Source of the DNA: Methylocystis echinoides
GTDB taxonomy: Bacteria > Pseudomonadota > Alphaproteobacteria > Rhizobiales > Beijerinckiaceae
Length of the DNA stretch: 64,000 nt
Assembly (NCBI RefSeq): GCF_027923385.1
Contig: NZ_BSEC01000001.1
Coordinates: forward strand, 632,501 to 696,500
Direction of reading: 5' to 3'
Notes under the pieces: generated by a model
The model's database searches: none
Told to the model about the DNA's origin: nothing
The model's input: the letters and a program-made list of their open reading frames with translations, nothing else
Translations under genes and position numbers: made by a program
Shown here: positions 24,758 through 32,983 of the stretch, piece after piece
Layout of the letters: every line of letters starts with the position of its first letter
Position numbering within the stretch: the stretch's first letter is position 1

Positions 24758-25726
24758 TCAAGCAAGTCGTGCGTAGACTGCATCGATCCGGGCGCCCCGG
24801 TTCAGGCCCTTATGGATTGAAATGTGCAGACCATCGGCGCGGGCTTCCGCGTCGAGGCGGGCGACCAGAGCCCGCGCCGCCGAGTCGCTCTCGACGAAGG
24901 CGAAGCCCGTGGGGCCCCAGGAGGTCTGGCCGCCGCCGGTTGCGCCCTCGCGGGTCAACCGGTCGACGGCGGCCTCCACCCTGGCGCTGGTGAAGCGCCG
25001 CCCGCCCTGCCGGGGCGCGAAATAATCGCCGACGACTTCCTGGATGCGCGCGACGGCGGTGCCGAAGGGCGCCAGCGCGCGCTCGGCGAGGGCGGGCAGC
25101 GCCTGCATCAGCACGAGGCGGCAAAGCTCGCCGCTGTCCGCTGCGCTGGACGGCGGCAGCGCGACGAAAGCCTCGCGCTCATCCGCCCCATGCAGCCCCA
25201 CGGCGGCCGGGTCGGACACCAGCAGCACGCGCCATTCCTCGGGGAATTCCGCGCGGGCGATGACCGGCGGCGTCTGGGTCAGGGGACCGCGACCGCCGTC
25301 CACGACCAGGCCGCCGGTCACAAACAGACCGGCTCCGAGCCCCGAGCGCGCGCCGCGCGACATGAGCGCCGCATCGGCGGCGGCGTCATGCGGCAAATCC
25401 TCGAGCCGGCGCAGGGCGGCGGCGACCGCAAGGGCGAGTTGCGTGCCGGAGCCGAAACCGGAATGGGCCGGAATGGCCTCGTGGATTACCAGGCGATGCG
25501 CGGCGCCCGGCGCCAGCGCCGCCTGCGCGCGGGCCAGAAGTTCGGCCGCCCGCGTCTGTTCGGGGCCTTCGACGTGGTTGTCGACGGCGCGCGTGAGCGT
25601 CAGCCGGGTCGTGGGGGCGTCGAGCGACAGGCCGAGCCCGCCGAACTTGCGTCCGAGCCCGCCGTTCATGTCGAGAAAACCGAGATGCAGCCGCGCCGTC
25701 GCCGCGACGCTCACTTGTGCCGACAT
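24758..25726 (-). CDS. Beta-ribofuranosylaminobenzene 5'-phosphate synthase family protein
   Basis: GHMP-kinase-fold enzyme that joins 4-hydroxybenzoate or p-aminobenzoate to PRPP, the first committed step to tetrahydromethanopterin, the C1 carrier for formaldehyde oxidation in methylotrophs. Typical features are the RLHLGFLDMNGGLGRKFGGLG N-terminus, the glycine-rich IPAHSGFGSGTQLALAVAAA nucleotide loop near 85-105 and GGGQTSWGPTGFAF near 270. The ATG at 25726 is preceded by GGGAGC; the frame remains open to 25753. Length is 322 residues. It is divergent from the pterin dehydratase-folP-folK group, so the pterin genes share a control region. Confidence 0.88.
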   Translation of the reverse strand: MSAQVSVAATARLHLGFLDMNGGLGRKFGGLGLSLDAPTTRLTLTRAVDNHVEGPEQTRAAELLARAQAALAPGAAHRLVIHEAIPAHSGFGSGTQLALAVAAALRRLEDLPHDAAADAALMSRGARSGLGAGLFVTGGLVVDGGRGPLTQTPPVIARAEFPEEWRVLLVSDPAAVGLHGADEREAFVALPPSSAADSGELCRLVLMQALPALAERALAPFGTAVARIQEVVGDYFAPRQGGRRFTSARVEAAVDRLTREGATGGGQTSWGPTGFAFVESDSAARALVARLDAEARADGLHISIHKGLNRGARIDAVYARLA

Positions 25727-25839
25727 GTCGCTCCCTGTCTGTCGATCGCGCAAGACTTCACGCTCGTTTAGGCTATATCTGCCTTTGACGAAAGAAGTCG
25801 CGCCGCCGCCCCGGCGGGAGGCGCCGAAAGGGAGCGAAA

Positions 25840-26214
25840 ATGAGCAGGGAAGAAAAGCCTTTGCCCGAGCAGGAGGTCGTCGAGCGGCTCGGTCGCGAAT
25901 TGCCGCACTGGCGCTACGAAAACGGGTGGATTCGGCGCAAATACAAGACTCATGGCTGGAAGGGCACGCTGATGGTGGTCAACACCGTCGGCCATCTCGC
26001 CGAGGCCGCCTGGCACCACCCCGACATCGCCGCATCTTATGCCTGGGTCGAGGTCAAGCTGATGACCCACACGGCCAAGGGCATAACCGACAAGGACTTC
26101 GATCTGGCCAAAAAGATCGAGGAGGTTGTCTGCTGGCGGCCTGGCAAGGAGGGCGGCGCGCTCGAGGGCACGCCCGAGACGGACCAGCGCTTCGCCTACA
26201 TCAAATATGACTGA
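25840..26214 (+). CDS. Pterin-4a-carbinolamine dehydratase-like protein
   Basis: Small enzyme of 124 residues in the PCD/DCoH family. The active-site region NTVGHLAEAAWHHPDIAASYAWVEVKLMTHTAKGIT matches the family pattern of paired histidines followed by an aromatic/valine strand and a later histidine. It dehydrates 4a-hydroxypterins or, in methylotrophs, may serve tetrahydromethanopterin synthesis. It overlaps the folP start by 8 bases and is therefore translationally coupled to it. Confidence 0.88.
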   Translation: MSREEKPLPEQEVVERLGRELPHWRYENGWIRRKYKTHGWKGTLMVVNTVGHLAEAAWHHPDIAASYAWVEVKLMTHTAKGITDKDFDLAKKIEEVVCWRPGKEGGALEGTPETDQRFAYIKYD

Positions 26215-27061
26215 GACGTTTTCCTTCGACCGGGCGGCCATCGGCGCCGCCCGGGACCGGTTCTTCGCGCCCGTTGGCCAGCGTCCGGTCATCATGGGCA
26301 TCGTCAATGTCACGCCGGATTCCTTTTCGGACGGCGGCCTTTTCGTCTCGAAAGAGGCGGCGCTGGCGCAGGCGAGGAAACTCGCCGCGGAGGGCGCCGA
26401 CATTGTCGACGTCGGCGCCGAATCGACCCGCCCCGGCCACACGCCCGTCCCGCCCGAAGAGGAGTGGGCGCGGCTCGCGCCCCTGCTCGCGACGCTGGTG
26501 CGGGAGGCGGGGGTTCCCGTGTCGATTGACACTTACAAGGCCGTCACCGCGCGCCGCGCGCTTTCCGTGGGCGTCGCGGTCGTCAATGACGTCTGGGGTC
26601 TTCAGCGCGACCCGGACATGGCCCATGCCGTGGCCGAGGCCGGGGCAGGGGTCGTCGTCATGCATAATCGCGCCGCCGCCGATCCGGAGATTGACATCCT
26701 CTCGGATATGCTGCGGTTTTTCGAGCGCTCGCTTGAGATTGCGCGACGGGCGGGGGTGAGCGAGGCCCATATCGCGCTCGATCCGGGGATCGGTTTCGGC
26801 AAGAACCGGCTGCAGAATTACGCGGCGTTGCGGGCGACCCCGGCGCTTCTGGCGCTGGGCTTCCCGCTGCTCATCGGCGTCTCGCGCAAGTCGATCTTCA
26901 AGGATCTGCCCGAGGCGCGGGTCGAGGGCCGGCTCGTGGGCACGCTTGCCGCGAACCTCCTCATGGCGGCCGAAGGCGCGCAGATCTTCCGCGTGCATGA
27001 CGTGGCGGAGCATAAAGCCGCCTTTGAGGTTCTCTCCATATTGGGCGCTGCGAAAGGATGA
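26207..27061 (+). CDS. folP: Dihydropteroate synthase
   Basis: Condenses 6-hydroxymethyl-dihydropterin pyrophosphate with p-aminobenzoate in folate synthesis. Both family signatures are visible: GIVNVTPDSFSDGG near residue 30 and the DVGAESTRPGHTPV loop near 62; SIDTYK, DVWGLQRD, LDPGIGFGK and GVSRKS follow in the usual order of the TIM barrel. Start at the ATG 26207, overlapping the upstream gene. Length is 284 residues. With folK it supplies pterin precursors; in a methanotroph a link to methanopterin chemistry is possible but not shown. Confidence 0.95.
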   Translation: MTETFSFDRAAIGAARDRFFAPVGQRPVIMGIVNVTPDSFSDGGLFVSKEAALAQARKLAAEGADIVDVGAESTRPGHTPVPPEEEWARLAPLLATLVREAGVPVSIDTYKAVTARRALSVGVAVVNDVWGLQRDPDMAHAVAEAGAGVVVMHNRAAADPEIDILSDMLRFFERSLEIARRAGVSEAHIALDPGIGFGKNRLQNYAALRATPALLALGFPLLIGVSRKSIFKDLPEARVEGRLVGTLAANLLMAAEGAQIFRVHDVAEHKAAFEVLSILGAAKG

Positions 27062-27064
27062 CGC

Positions 27065-27544
27065 ATGCGGGTTGGATTCGGGCTGGGCAGCAATATCGGG
27101 GATAAGCCCGAAAACATCCGCAAAGCGCTGAATTTGCTGGAGGAGCGCGGCATTGCGCGGCTGACGGCGATTTCCCGGATCTACCGGACTCCGCCCTGGG
27201 GCGTGCTCGATCAGGGCGATTTCGCCAATGCCTGCGCCATCGGCGAGACCGCGCTGTCGCCTTACGAGTTGCTGGCGGCGGTGAAGACAATCGAGGCCGA
27301 TATGGGTCGTGAGGCGACGCGCCGCTGGGGGCCGCGGTTGATCGACGTCGATATCCTCTTTCTGGGCGACCACACGCTCGACGACCCGGAGCTCACGCTC
27401 CCGCATAAAGAACTTTTCGGGCGCGGGTTTGTGCTCCTGCCACTGGCGGAGATCGCGCCTGACCTCGTCCTTGACGGGGCCCCGATCGCGCAGGCGCTGA
27501 CGAGCGTCGACGTCGCGGGCGTGAGACCCTGGACAGAAGGTTAA
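27065..27544 (+). CDS. folK: 2-amino-4-hydroxy-6-hydroxymethyldihydropteridine pyrophosphokinase
   Basis: Transfers pyrophosphate from ATP to 6-hydroxymethyl-dihydropterin, making the substrate of FolP. LGSNIGDKPENI at the N-terminus, YRTPPWGVLDQGDFANAC and the signature WGPRLIDVDILF are all present. Length of 159 residues is normal. It begins 3 bases after folP. No folB is between them. The next gene downstream is pmoC, 579 bases away. Confidence 0.95.
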   Translation: MRVGFGLGSNIGDKPENIRKALNLLEERGIARLTAISRIYRTPPWGVLDQGDFANACAIGETALSPYELLAAVKTIEADMGREATRRWGPRLIDVDILFLGDHTLDDPELTLPHKELFGRGFVLLPLAEIAPDLVLDGAPIAQALTSVDVAGVRPWTEG

Positions 27545-28123
27545 TTGGCCTACCCCCGATGACTGGTGTTACCGCACTGCAACATAGCTCCGCAGACAGG
27601 GGAGCGTGCATTCGTGCATACCATTACTAAAACCAGAAAATTTGCTCATATTGCAGTGTCTCAAAAAAGTCGCGGGCGGCCGCGTCGCGCGCAAAAGGGA
27701 TAGCCGAAAACCTATCCACTGGGGTTGTTCTTACTATTCGATAGACAGTTTTTTACTATCCCAAGGGATATTGTCATTATGTTGGTGAGGGGGAATGGTT
27801 GGGCCACGCTAAACGGGGTCTCCTGGGTTATGTCCTGGAGGGCTGGCTTGGGGCTTTGTTTAGGCGGCGACGTCGGTGTTCGTCCGATAACAACAAGCGG
27901 CAGGATTGAATGTTCGGAGTTTGGGGAATTTTCTTTCGGGAAATTTCTTCTGGTTTCGAGCGTTCGAAGGCTGCACCAAGAAAGGGCGGGATGGCTTTGG
28001 GCGACGTTTTGAGACGTTCCCGGCCTCACGTTTAATCAAACGAGGACGAAGCAGTTCCGTTCTGGGAGGCGGAGCGAAACCGGTCACGCGATATCCCTTG
28101 GGAGCACATAGGAGGAGTTAAAT
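27545..28123 (+). promoter_or_regulatory. Upstream region and leader of the pmoCAB operon
   Basis: The 579 bases between folK and pmoC hold no convincing gene; open frames lack ribosome-binding sites. Around 27600-27800 the DNA is distinctly AT-rich for this genome, with the densest part near 27710-27790, a likely promoter zone. Published pmo promoters of type II methanotrophs are sigma-70-like and lie well upstream of pmoC; I could not fix a -35/-10 pair by eye. A long untranslated leader would follow. The final bases carry AGGAGGAG at 28110-28117, an unusually strong ribosome-binding site for pmoC. Confidence 0.45.
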
Positions 28124-28891
28124 ATGAGCTCGACGACTAGCGCTGCTGCTGGCGCCGCTACGGAAACAGCCGTAGTCGACCTGCGCGGCATGTGGATTGG
28201 CCTTGCCGTCCTGAACGTTTTCTATCTGATCGTTCGCATCTACGAGCAGATCTATGGCTGGCGCGCCGGCCTGGACTCGTTCGCCCCTGAGTTCCAGACG
28301 TATTGGATGTCGATCCTGTGGACCGAGATCCCGCTGGAGCTCGTCTCCGGTCTTGGCCTCGCCGGCTATCTCTGGAAGACCCGCGACCGCAACGTCGACG
28401 CGGTTTCGCCGCGTGAAGAGATGCGCCGTCTCGTTGTCCTGGTTCAGTGGCTTGTCGTTTACGGCATCGCCATTTACTGGGGCGCTTCGTTCTTCACGGA
28501 GCAGGACGGCACCTGGCACATGACGGTGATTCGCGACACGGACTTCACGCCGTCGCACATCATCGAGTTCTACATGAGCTACCCGATCTATTCGGTTATC
28601 GCGGTTGGCGCGTTCTTCTATGCGAAGACCCGCATTCCGTATTTTGCTCATGGCTACTCGCTGGCGTTCCTGATCGTCGCCATCGGCCCGTTCATGATCA
28701 TCCCGAACGTTGGCCTGAATGAGTGGGGCCACACCTTCTGGTTCATGGAAGAGCTGTTCGTTGCGCCGCTGCACTGGGGCTTCGTGTTCTTCGGCTGGAT
28801 GGCTCTCGGCGTGTTCGGCGTCGTGCTGCAGATCCTGGCTCGCATCCATGCCCTGATCGGCAAGGAAGGCGTCGCCCTCCTGACCGAGTAA
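28124..28891 (+). CDS. pmoC: Particulate methane monooxygenase subunit C
   Basis: Membrane subunit of the copper enzyme that oxidises methane to methanol in intracytoplasmic membranes. The product has 255 residues, with several transmembrane helices. The conserved metal ligands of the PmoC site are visible as D128, H132 and H145 (in QDGTWH and FTPSH), one less than the numbering published for Methylocystis sp. M. The ATG at 28124 follows AGGAGGAG. Codon choice is richer in T-ending codons than in neighbouring genes, as in very highly expressed genes. It is first of pmoCAB. Confidence 0.98.
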   Translation: MSSTTSAAAGAATETAVVDLRGMWIGLAVLNVFYLIVRIYEQIYGWRAGLDSFAPEFQTYWMSILWTEIPLELVSGLGLAGYLWKTRDRNVDAVSPREEMRRLVVLVQWLVVYGIAIYWGASFFTEQDGTWHMTVIRDTDFTPSHIIEFYMSYPIYSVIAVGAFFYAKTRIPYFAHGYSLAFLIVAIGPFMIIPNVGLNEWGHTFWFMEELFVAPLHWGFVFFGWMALGVFGVVLQILARIHALIGKEGVALLTE

Positions 28892-29216
28892 TTCGGACGC
28901 AGGGTTTGCTCGCGCCTTCGGGCGCGAGCATCTGGTCCGAGCGGGATTTTCGCTAAACCAAGAGACATTTCGGCTTGATCGAACTTTCCGCGCGAGCGGG
29001 GGGAAGAGGGCTTTGATGTCGCGGCCCGGGCAAACCCGGGTTGGTAGGGGAAGGTTTCGCGGCGCTTCGTTTGAAGCGATTGCGCAAGAGAAAACCGGGC
29101 GCGAGGGCGAGAAGCTTTCGGGTTCGGGCGTGGGTCCGGAACGCAGGCGTTTCGGACGTGCGACAAAAGAAAGCTCGGAGCCTTAAGGCTTCCGGGAATC
29201 ACCAAGGAGAAGAGTG
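28892..29216 (+). other. Long pmoC-pmoA intercistronic spacer
   Basis: The 325 bases contain the UUCG hairpin after pmoC, a second small palindrome (CCCGGGCAAACCCGGG, about 29026-29041), and an AAGGAGA ribosome-binding site before pmoA. No open frame with support was seen. Spacers of this size between pmoC and pmoA are known in type II methanotrophs and are consistent with mRNA processing. Confidence 0.5.
28907..28930 (+). promoter_or_regulatory. UUCG-tetraloop hairpin downstream of pmoC
   Basis: A perfect 10-bp stem, TGCTCGCGCC pairing with GGCGCGAGCA, is closed by the extra-stable C(UUCG)G tetraloop and sits 16 bases after the pmoC stop. No T-run follows, so it is unlikely to be a full terminator. 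It could protect the pmoC 3' end or attenuate transcription into pmoAB. Confidence 0.7.
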
Positions 29217-29975
29217 ATGTCACAATCGAAAAGCGGGGGGGCGGTCGGTCCGTTCAACTCCGTCGCCGAGGCGGCGGGTTGCGTCGCGACGACGGACTGG
29301 ATGCTTCTGGTTCTTCTGTTCTTTGCCGTTCTTGGCGGCTACCACGTCCACTTCATGCTGACGGCGGGCGACTGGGACTTCTGGGTTGACTGGAAGGATC
29401 GTCGTATGTGGCCGACGGTCGTGCCGATTCTGGGCGTGACCTTCTGCGCGGCTGCGCAGGCTTTCTGGTGGGTTAACTTCCGCCTTCCGTTCGGCGCCGT
29501 TTTCGCGGCTCTGGGCCTCCTGATTGGCGAGTGGATCAACCGCTACGTCAACTTCTGGGGCTGGACGTATTTCCCGATCAGCCTCGTGTTCCCGTCCGCT
29601 CTGATCGTTCCGGCGATCTGGCTCGACGTGATCCTGCTGCTGTCGGGCTCCTACGTGATCACGGCGGTTGTCGGTTCGCTGGGCTGGGGTCTGCTGTTCT
29701 ATCCGAACAACTGGCCGGCGATTGCCGCTTTCCACCAGGCCACCGAGCAGCATGGTCAGCTGATGACGCTTGCTGACCTGATCGGCCTCCACTACGTCCG
29801 CACGTCGATGCCGGAATACATCCGCATGGTCGAGCGCGGCACGCTGCGCACGTTCGGTAAGGACGTTGTGCCGGTTGCGGCGTTCTTCTCGGGCTTCGTC
29901 TCGATGATGGTGTATTTCCTTTGGTGGTTCATGGGTCGCTGGTATTCCACGACCAAGGTGATCGACCAGATCTGA
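29217..29975 (+). CDS. pmoA: Particulate methane monooxygenase subunit A
   Basis: Membrane subunit of the methane monooxygenase and the standard marker gene for methanotrophs. The product of 252 residues is nearly all transmembrane helix and loop. Family landmarks include GDWDFWVDWKDRRMWPTV, WINRYVNFWGWTYFPIS and HYVRTSMPEYIRMVERGTLRTFG. The sequence is of the conventional type II (PmoA1-like) kind. I chose the ATG at 29217, preceded by AAGGAGA; a GTG directly before it is less likely. Codon use resembles that of pmoC and pmoB. Confidence 0.98.
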   Translation: MSQSKSGGAVGPFNSVAEAAGCVATTDWMLLVLLFFAVLGGYHVHFMLTAGDWDFWVDWKDRRMWPTVVPILGVTFCAAAQAFWWVNFRLPFGAVFAALGLLIGEWINRYVNFWGWTYFPISLVFPSALIVPAIWLDVILLLSGSYVITAVVGSLGWGLLFYPNNWPAIAAFHQATEQHGQLMTLADLIGLHYVRTSMPEYIRMVERGTLRTFGKDVVPVAAFFSGFVSMMVYFLWWFMGRWYSTTKVIDQI

Positions 29976-30082
29976 TGCGGGATTGGCCGTGGTTTGAAGA
30001 TCATGGCCCAACTCGAAAAGAGACCGTGGCGGAGATGGGTTGGATCGGCGATTTAGCCTGATCCGCTGCGGATGAAACAAGT

Positions 30083-30107
30083 CGGCTGGCGCGCGAGGCG
30101 CCGGCCG
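30083..30107 (+). promoter_or_regulatory. Hairpin just upstream of the pmoB ribosome-binding site
   Basis: CGGCTGGCGC pairs with GCGCCGGCCG (one G-T pair) around a GCGAG loop, ending 13 bases before the GGGAGG ribosome-binding site of pmoB. It may stabilise the pmoB 5' end after processing or modulate translation. The fold is seen; the role is inferred. Confidence 0.5.
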
Positions 30108-30132
30108 GAAGGGAAACCTGGGAGGTTTGTTC

Positions 30133-31392
30133 ATGAAAAAGCTAGTCAAGCTCGCCGCCATCGGCGCGGCGGCTGCTGTGGCGGCGACGCTCGGGGCTGT
30201 TGCTCCGGCTTCGGCCCACGGTGAGAAGTCGCAGCAGGCGTTCCTTCGCATGCGCACGCTGAACTGGTATGACGTTGCGTGGTCGAAGACCTCGGTTAAC
30301 GTCAACGAGGAAATGATCCTGTCCGGCAAGGTTCACGTCTTCTCGGCGTGGCCGCAGGCGGTCGCCAACCCGCGCGTGTCGTTCCTGAACGCCGGCGAGC
30401 CCGGCCCGGTTCTGGTCCGCACGGCGCAGTTCATCGGCGAGCAGTTTGCGCCGCGTTCGGTTTCGCTGGAGATCGGCAAGGATTACGCCTTCTCGATCAA
30501 CCTGCGCGGCCGTCGCGCTGGCCGTTGGCACGTCCACGCCCAGATCAACGTTGAGGGCGGCGGTCCGATCATCGGCCCCGGCCAGTGGATCGAGATCAAG
30601 GGCGACATGAAGGACTTCACCGATCCGGTGACGCTCCTTGACGGTTCGACGATCGACCTCGAGCATTACGGCATCAGCCGCGTTTACGCGTGGCATCTGC
30701 CGTGGATGGCGGTTGGCGCCGCCTGGATCCTGTTCTGGTTCATCCGGAAGGGCATCATCGCTTCCTACATCAAGGTTGCCGAGGGCCGTCCTGATGACGT
30801 CATTGGTGATGACGACCGCCGCATCGGCGCGATCGTTCTCGCTCTGACGATCCTGGCGACCATCGTCGGTTACGCTGTGACCAACTCGACCTTCCCGCGC
30901 ACGATCCCGCTTCAGGCCGGCCTTCAGAAGCCGCTGACGCCGATCGAGACGGAAGGCACGGCTGGCGTCGGCAAGGAGCAGGTGACGGCCGAGCTGAACG
31001 GCGGCGTCTACAAGGTTCCGGGCCGCGAGCTGACGGTCAACGTGAAGATCAAGAACGGCACGTCGCAGCCGGTTCGCCTCGGCGAATACACCGCGGCTGG
31101 CCTGCGCTTCCTGAACCCGTCTGTCTTCACCTCGAAGCCTGACTTCCCGGATTACCTGCTTGCTGACCGTGGCCTGTCGAACGACGACACGATCGCGCCC
31201 GGCGAGTCGAAGGAAATCGTCGTGAAGATCCAGGACGCGCGTTGGGACATCGAGCGTCTGTCTGACCTGGCTTACGACACCGACAGCCAGATCGGCGGCC
31301 TCCTGTTCTTCTTCACGCCGGACGGCAAGCGCTTCGCCGCTGAAATCGGCGGCCCGGTGATTCCGAAGTTCGTCGCGGGCGACATGCCCTGA
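30133..31392 (+). CDS. pmoB: Particulate methane monooxygenase subunit B
   Basis: Periplasmic-domain subunit of the methane monooxygenase, with two cupredoxin-like domains and two transmembrane helices. An N-terminal signal peptide ends at ASA-28, so the mature protein begins with H29, the equivalent of the amino-terminal copper ligand His33 of Methylococcus. H133 and H135 in RWHVHAQ are the other conserved ligands. Transmembrane helices lie near 190-210 and 235-255. Length is 419 residues. The ATG at 30133 is preceded by GGGAGG. It closes the operon and is followed by a strong terminator. Confidence 0.98.
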   Translation: MKKLVKLAAIGAAAAVAATLGAVAPASAHGEKSQQAFLRMRTLNWYDVAWSKTSVNVNEEMILSGKVHVFSAWPQAVANPRVSFLNAGEPGPVLVRTAQFIGEQFAPRSVSLEIGKDYAFSINLRGRRAGRWHVHAQINVEGGGPIIGPGQWIEIKGDMKDFTDPVTLLDGSTIDLEHYGISRVYAWHLPWMAVGAAWILFWFIRKGIIASYIKVAEGRPDDVIGDDDRRIGAIVLALTILATIVGYAVTNSTFPRTIPLQAGLQKPLTPIETEGTAGVGKEQVTAELNGGVYKVPGRELTVNVKIKNGTSQPVRLGEYTAAGLRFLNPSVFTSKPDFPDYLLADRGLSNDDTIAPGESKEIVVKIQDARWDIERLSDLAYDTDSQIGGLLFFFTPDGKRFAAEIGGPVIPKFVAGDMP

Positions 31393-31420
31393 TCGAACCA
31401 AGGTTCGCGTAAATAAAAAG

Positions 31421-31456
31421 CCGGCCGGATCGAAAGATCCGGCCGGTTTCGTTTTT
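31421..31456. terminator. Bidirectional terminator between pmoB and fliP
   Basis: An 11-bp perfect stem, CCGGCCGGATC with GATCCGGCCGG around GAAA, is followed on the plus strand by TTTCGTTTTT and on the minus strand by CTTTTTATTT. It lies between convergent pmoB and fliP and can end transcription both ways. Confidence 0.9.
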
Positions 31457-31516
31457 GTCTGGGAGCCACACGCTACCGTCGGGGGTTCCCAATGGCTTTC
31501 CCTTGCTGAAAGTTTC

Positions 31517-32269
31517 TTACCCGTAAGACCTGATCAAACTCCCGACGAGGAGGTTCCACCCGTCGATCAGGATGAAGAACAGCACCTTTGCGGGGAGCGC
31601 GATGGTCGTCGGCGGCAACATCATCATGCCCATCGACATGGTGATGACGGCGACGATGATGTCGATCGCGAGGAACGGGACCACAATCAGAAAGCCGATT
31701 TCGAATCCCCGCCGCAGTTCGGATGTCATGAAGGCGGGCACGAGAACATCCAGGCCCGGCCCGTTCTTCGTCGCGGCGGTCTCGGTCTTGCGCAGATCCG
31801 CAAAAAGACGGAGGTCCTTCTCGCGAACATTGGCGAGCATGAACTCGCGGAACGGCGCCGACATGCGGGTGAAGGCCTCCGCTTCGCCGATCTTCCCTTC
31901 GACGAGCGGCCGCCCGCCGGCCTCCCAGCTCTTCTCGGCGCTCGGCGCCATGACGTAAAAGGTCATGAAAAGCGCCAGACTGATCATGACGAGATTGGCC
32001 GGCGTGCTCTGAAGGCCGAGGCCCGCGCGCAGGAACGACAGAGCGATCGCGAAACGCGTGAAGCTCGTCACCATGACGAGCAGTCCCGGCGCGATGGACA
32101 GGATCGTCAGGGCGCCGAGCAGCTGGATCATGCGCGCGCTCATGCCGCCGCCCCCGGCAGGCAGCAGGGCGCTGAGATCGAAACCCTCGGCGGCGAGCGC
32201 CGCCGTGGGCGCCAGAAGCGCGACGAGAAGCAGAGAGGCGCCGCGCGCGCGGTTTAGACGCTGGTTCAT
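31517..32269 (-). CDS. fliP: Flagellar export-gate protein FliP
   Basis: Core membrane protein of the flagellar type III export gate. A signal peptide (about residues 1-27) is followed by the family segments MTSFTRFAIALSFLRAGLGLQSTPANLVMISLALFMTFYVM, REFMLANVREKDL, VPAFMTSELRRGFEIGFLI and MGMMMLPPTTIALPAKVLFFI, with four hydrophobic helices. At 250 residues it appears intact. It overlaps fliL by 4 bases (ATGA). The nearby fliI and motE are broken, so this gene may be a leftover without function. Confidence 0.93.
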   Translation of the reverse strand: MNQRLNRARGASLLLVALLAPTAALAAEGFDLSALLPAGGGGMSARMIQLLGALTILSIAPGLLVMVTSFTRFAIALSFLRAGLGLQSTPANLVMISLALFMTFYVMAPSAEKSWEAGGRPLVEGKIGEAEAFTRMSAPFREFMLANVREKDLRLFADLRKTETAATKNGPGLDVLVPAFMTSELRRGFEIGFLIVVPFLAIDIIVAVITMSMGMMMLPPTTIALPAKVLFFILIDGWNLLVGSLIRSYG

Positions 32270-32970
32270 TGGACCACCAGCGATTCGATGATGAACTCCT
32301 TGACCTGCCGCTCGGAGCGCGTCGCCGCCCGTTCGCCGAGTTCTTCCTGCAGCCGCCGCAGGCCGTCCGCGCCTTCGATCGCCGACACGTCGACCGTGCT
32401 CATGAAGGCGGTGATGTCCGACATGATCGCGGGGATGAGGGTGTCGGGATGCTGGGTCTCATGCGCGTCATAGACGATGGCCGATTGCAGACGCACCCAG
32501 TTCCGCTTGTCTCCGCCGAGATTGGTCACGAGCGGCGGCAGCTCCTTGACGCGCAGCTCCGGCGGCAGCTCCTCCTTCTTCTCCGCCGCCTTGCCATGCG
32601 GATCGGCGTGGGGATCGCTCTTGCCGTGCGCATCGCCCGGCGCATCGCCATGACCGCCGCCATGAGGATCCGCATGAGCGTCACTCTTGGCTTCGCCATG
32701 CGCGTCGGTCTTGGCGGCGCCATGCGCGTCGGCCTTGGCTTCGCCATGCGCGTCCTTCTCCGCTGGCTTGGCTTTGCCCTTGGAGTCTTCGCCGCCCTTC
32801 GCCGCGCTTTGAACGCCCTCGCCCGCCGCCTTGCCCTTGTCGGGCTCTTTGGGCGCCAGCATGGACATGCCGAGAAAGGCGCCGCCGCCGCCGCCGACGA
32901 CGGTGACCGCAATCAGGGGGATCAGCAGACTCATCAGTCCGCCCTTTGCCTTTCCGCCAGGGTCCGCCAT
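32266..32970 (-). CDS. fliL: FliL-like protein with a long His/Asp-rich linker
   Basis: Basal-body-associated membrane protein that normally supports motor function. An N-terminal transmembrane helix (LMSLLIPLIAVTVVGGGGGAF, near 12-33) and the C-terminal FliL domain (LPPLVTNLGGDKRNWVRLQSAIVYD to the end) match the family. Between them, about residues 55-130, lies a low-complexity run of degenerate DAHGEAK-type repeats rich in His, Asp, Ala and Gly, longer than in usual FliL proteins. That composition could bind divalent metal ions. Length of 234 residues exceeds the usual 160-180 because of the linker. It sits between flgH and fliP. Confidence 0.88.
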   Translation of the reverse strand: MADPGGKAKGGLMSLLIPLIAVTVVGGGGGAFLGMSMLAPKEPDKGKAAGEGVQSAAKGGEDSKGKAKPAEKDAHGEAKADAHGAAKTDAHGEAKSDAHADPHGGGHGDAPGDAHGKSDPHADPHGKAAEKKEELPPELRVKELPPLVTNLGGDKRNWVRLQSAIVYDAHETQHPDTLIPAIMSDITAFMSTVDVSAIEGADGLRRLQEELGERAATRSERQVKEFIIESLVVQ

Positions 32971-32983
32971 AATGAAAAGCCTC

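Noticed and set aside
25727..25839. Possible riboswitch between the divergent pterin genes
   Set aside because: The spacer is only 113 bases and I could not see a known riboswitch core or a hairpin-terminator pair.
27725..28012. Small open frame in the pmo leader (95 codons)
   Set aside because: It lies in the likely untranslated leader, lacks a ribosome-binding site and shows no family features. Overlapping frames on the other strand are equally long.
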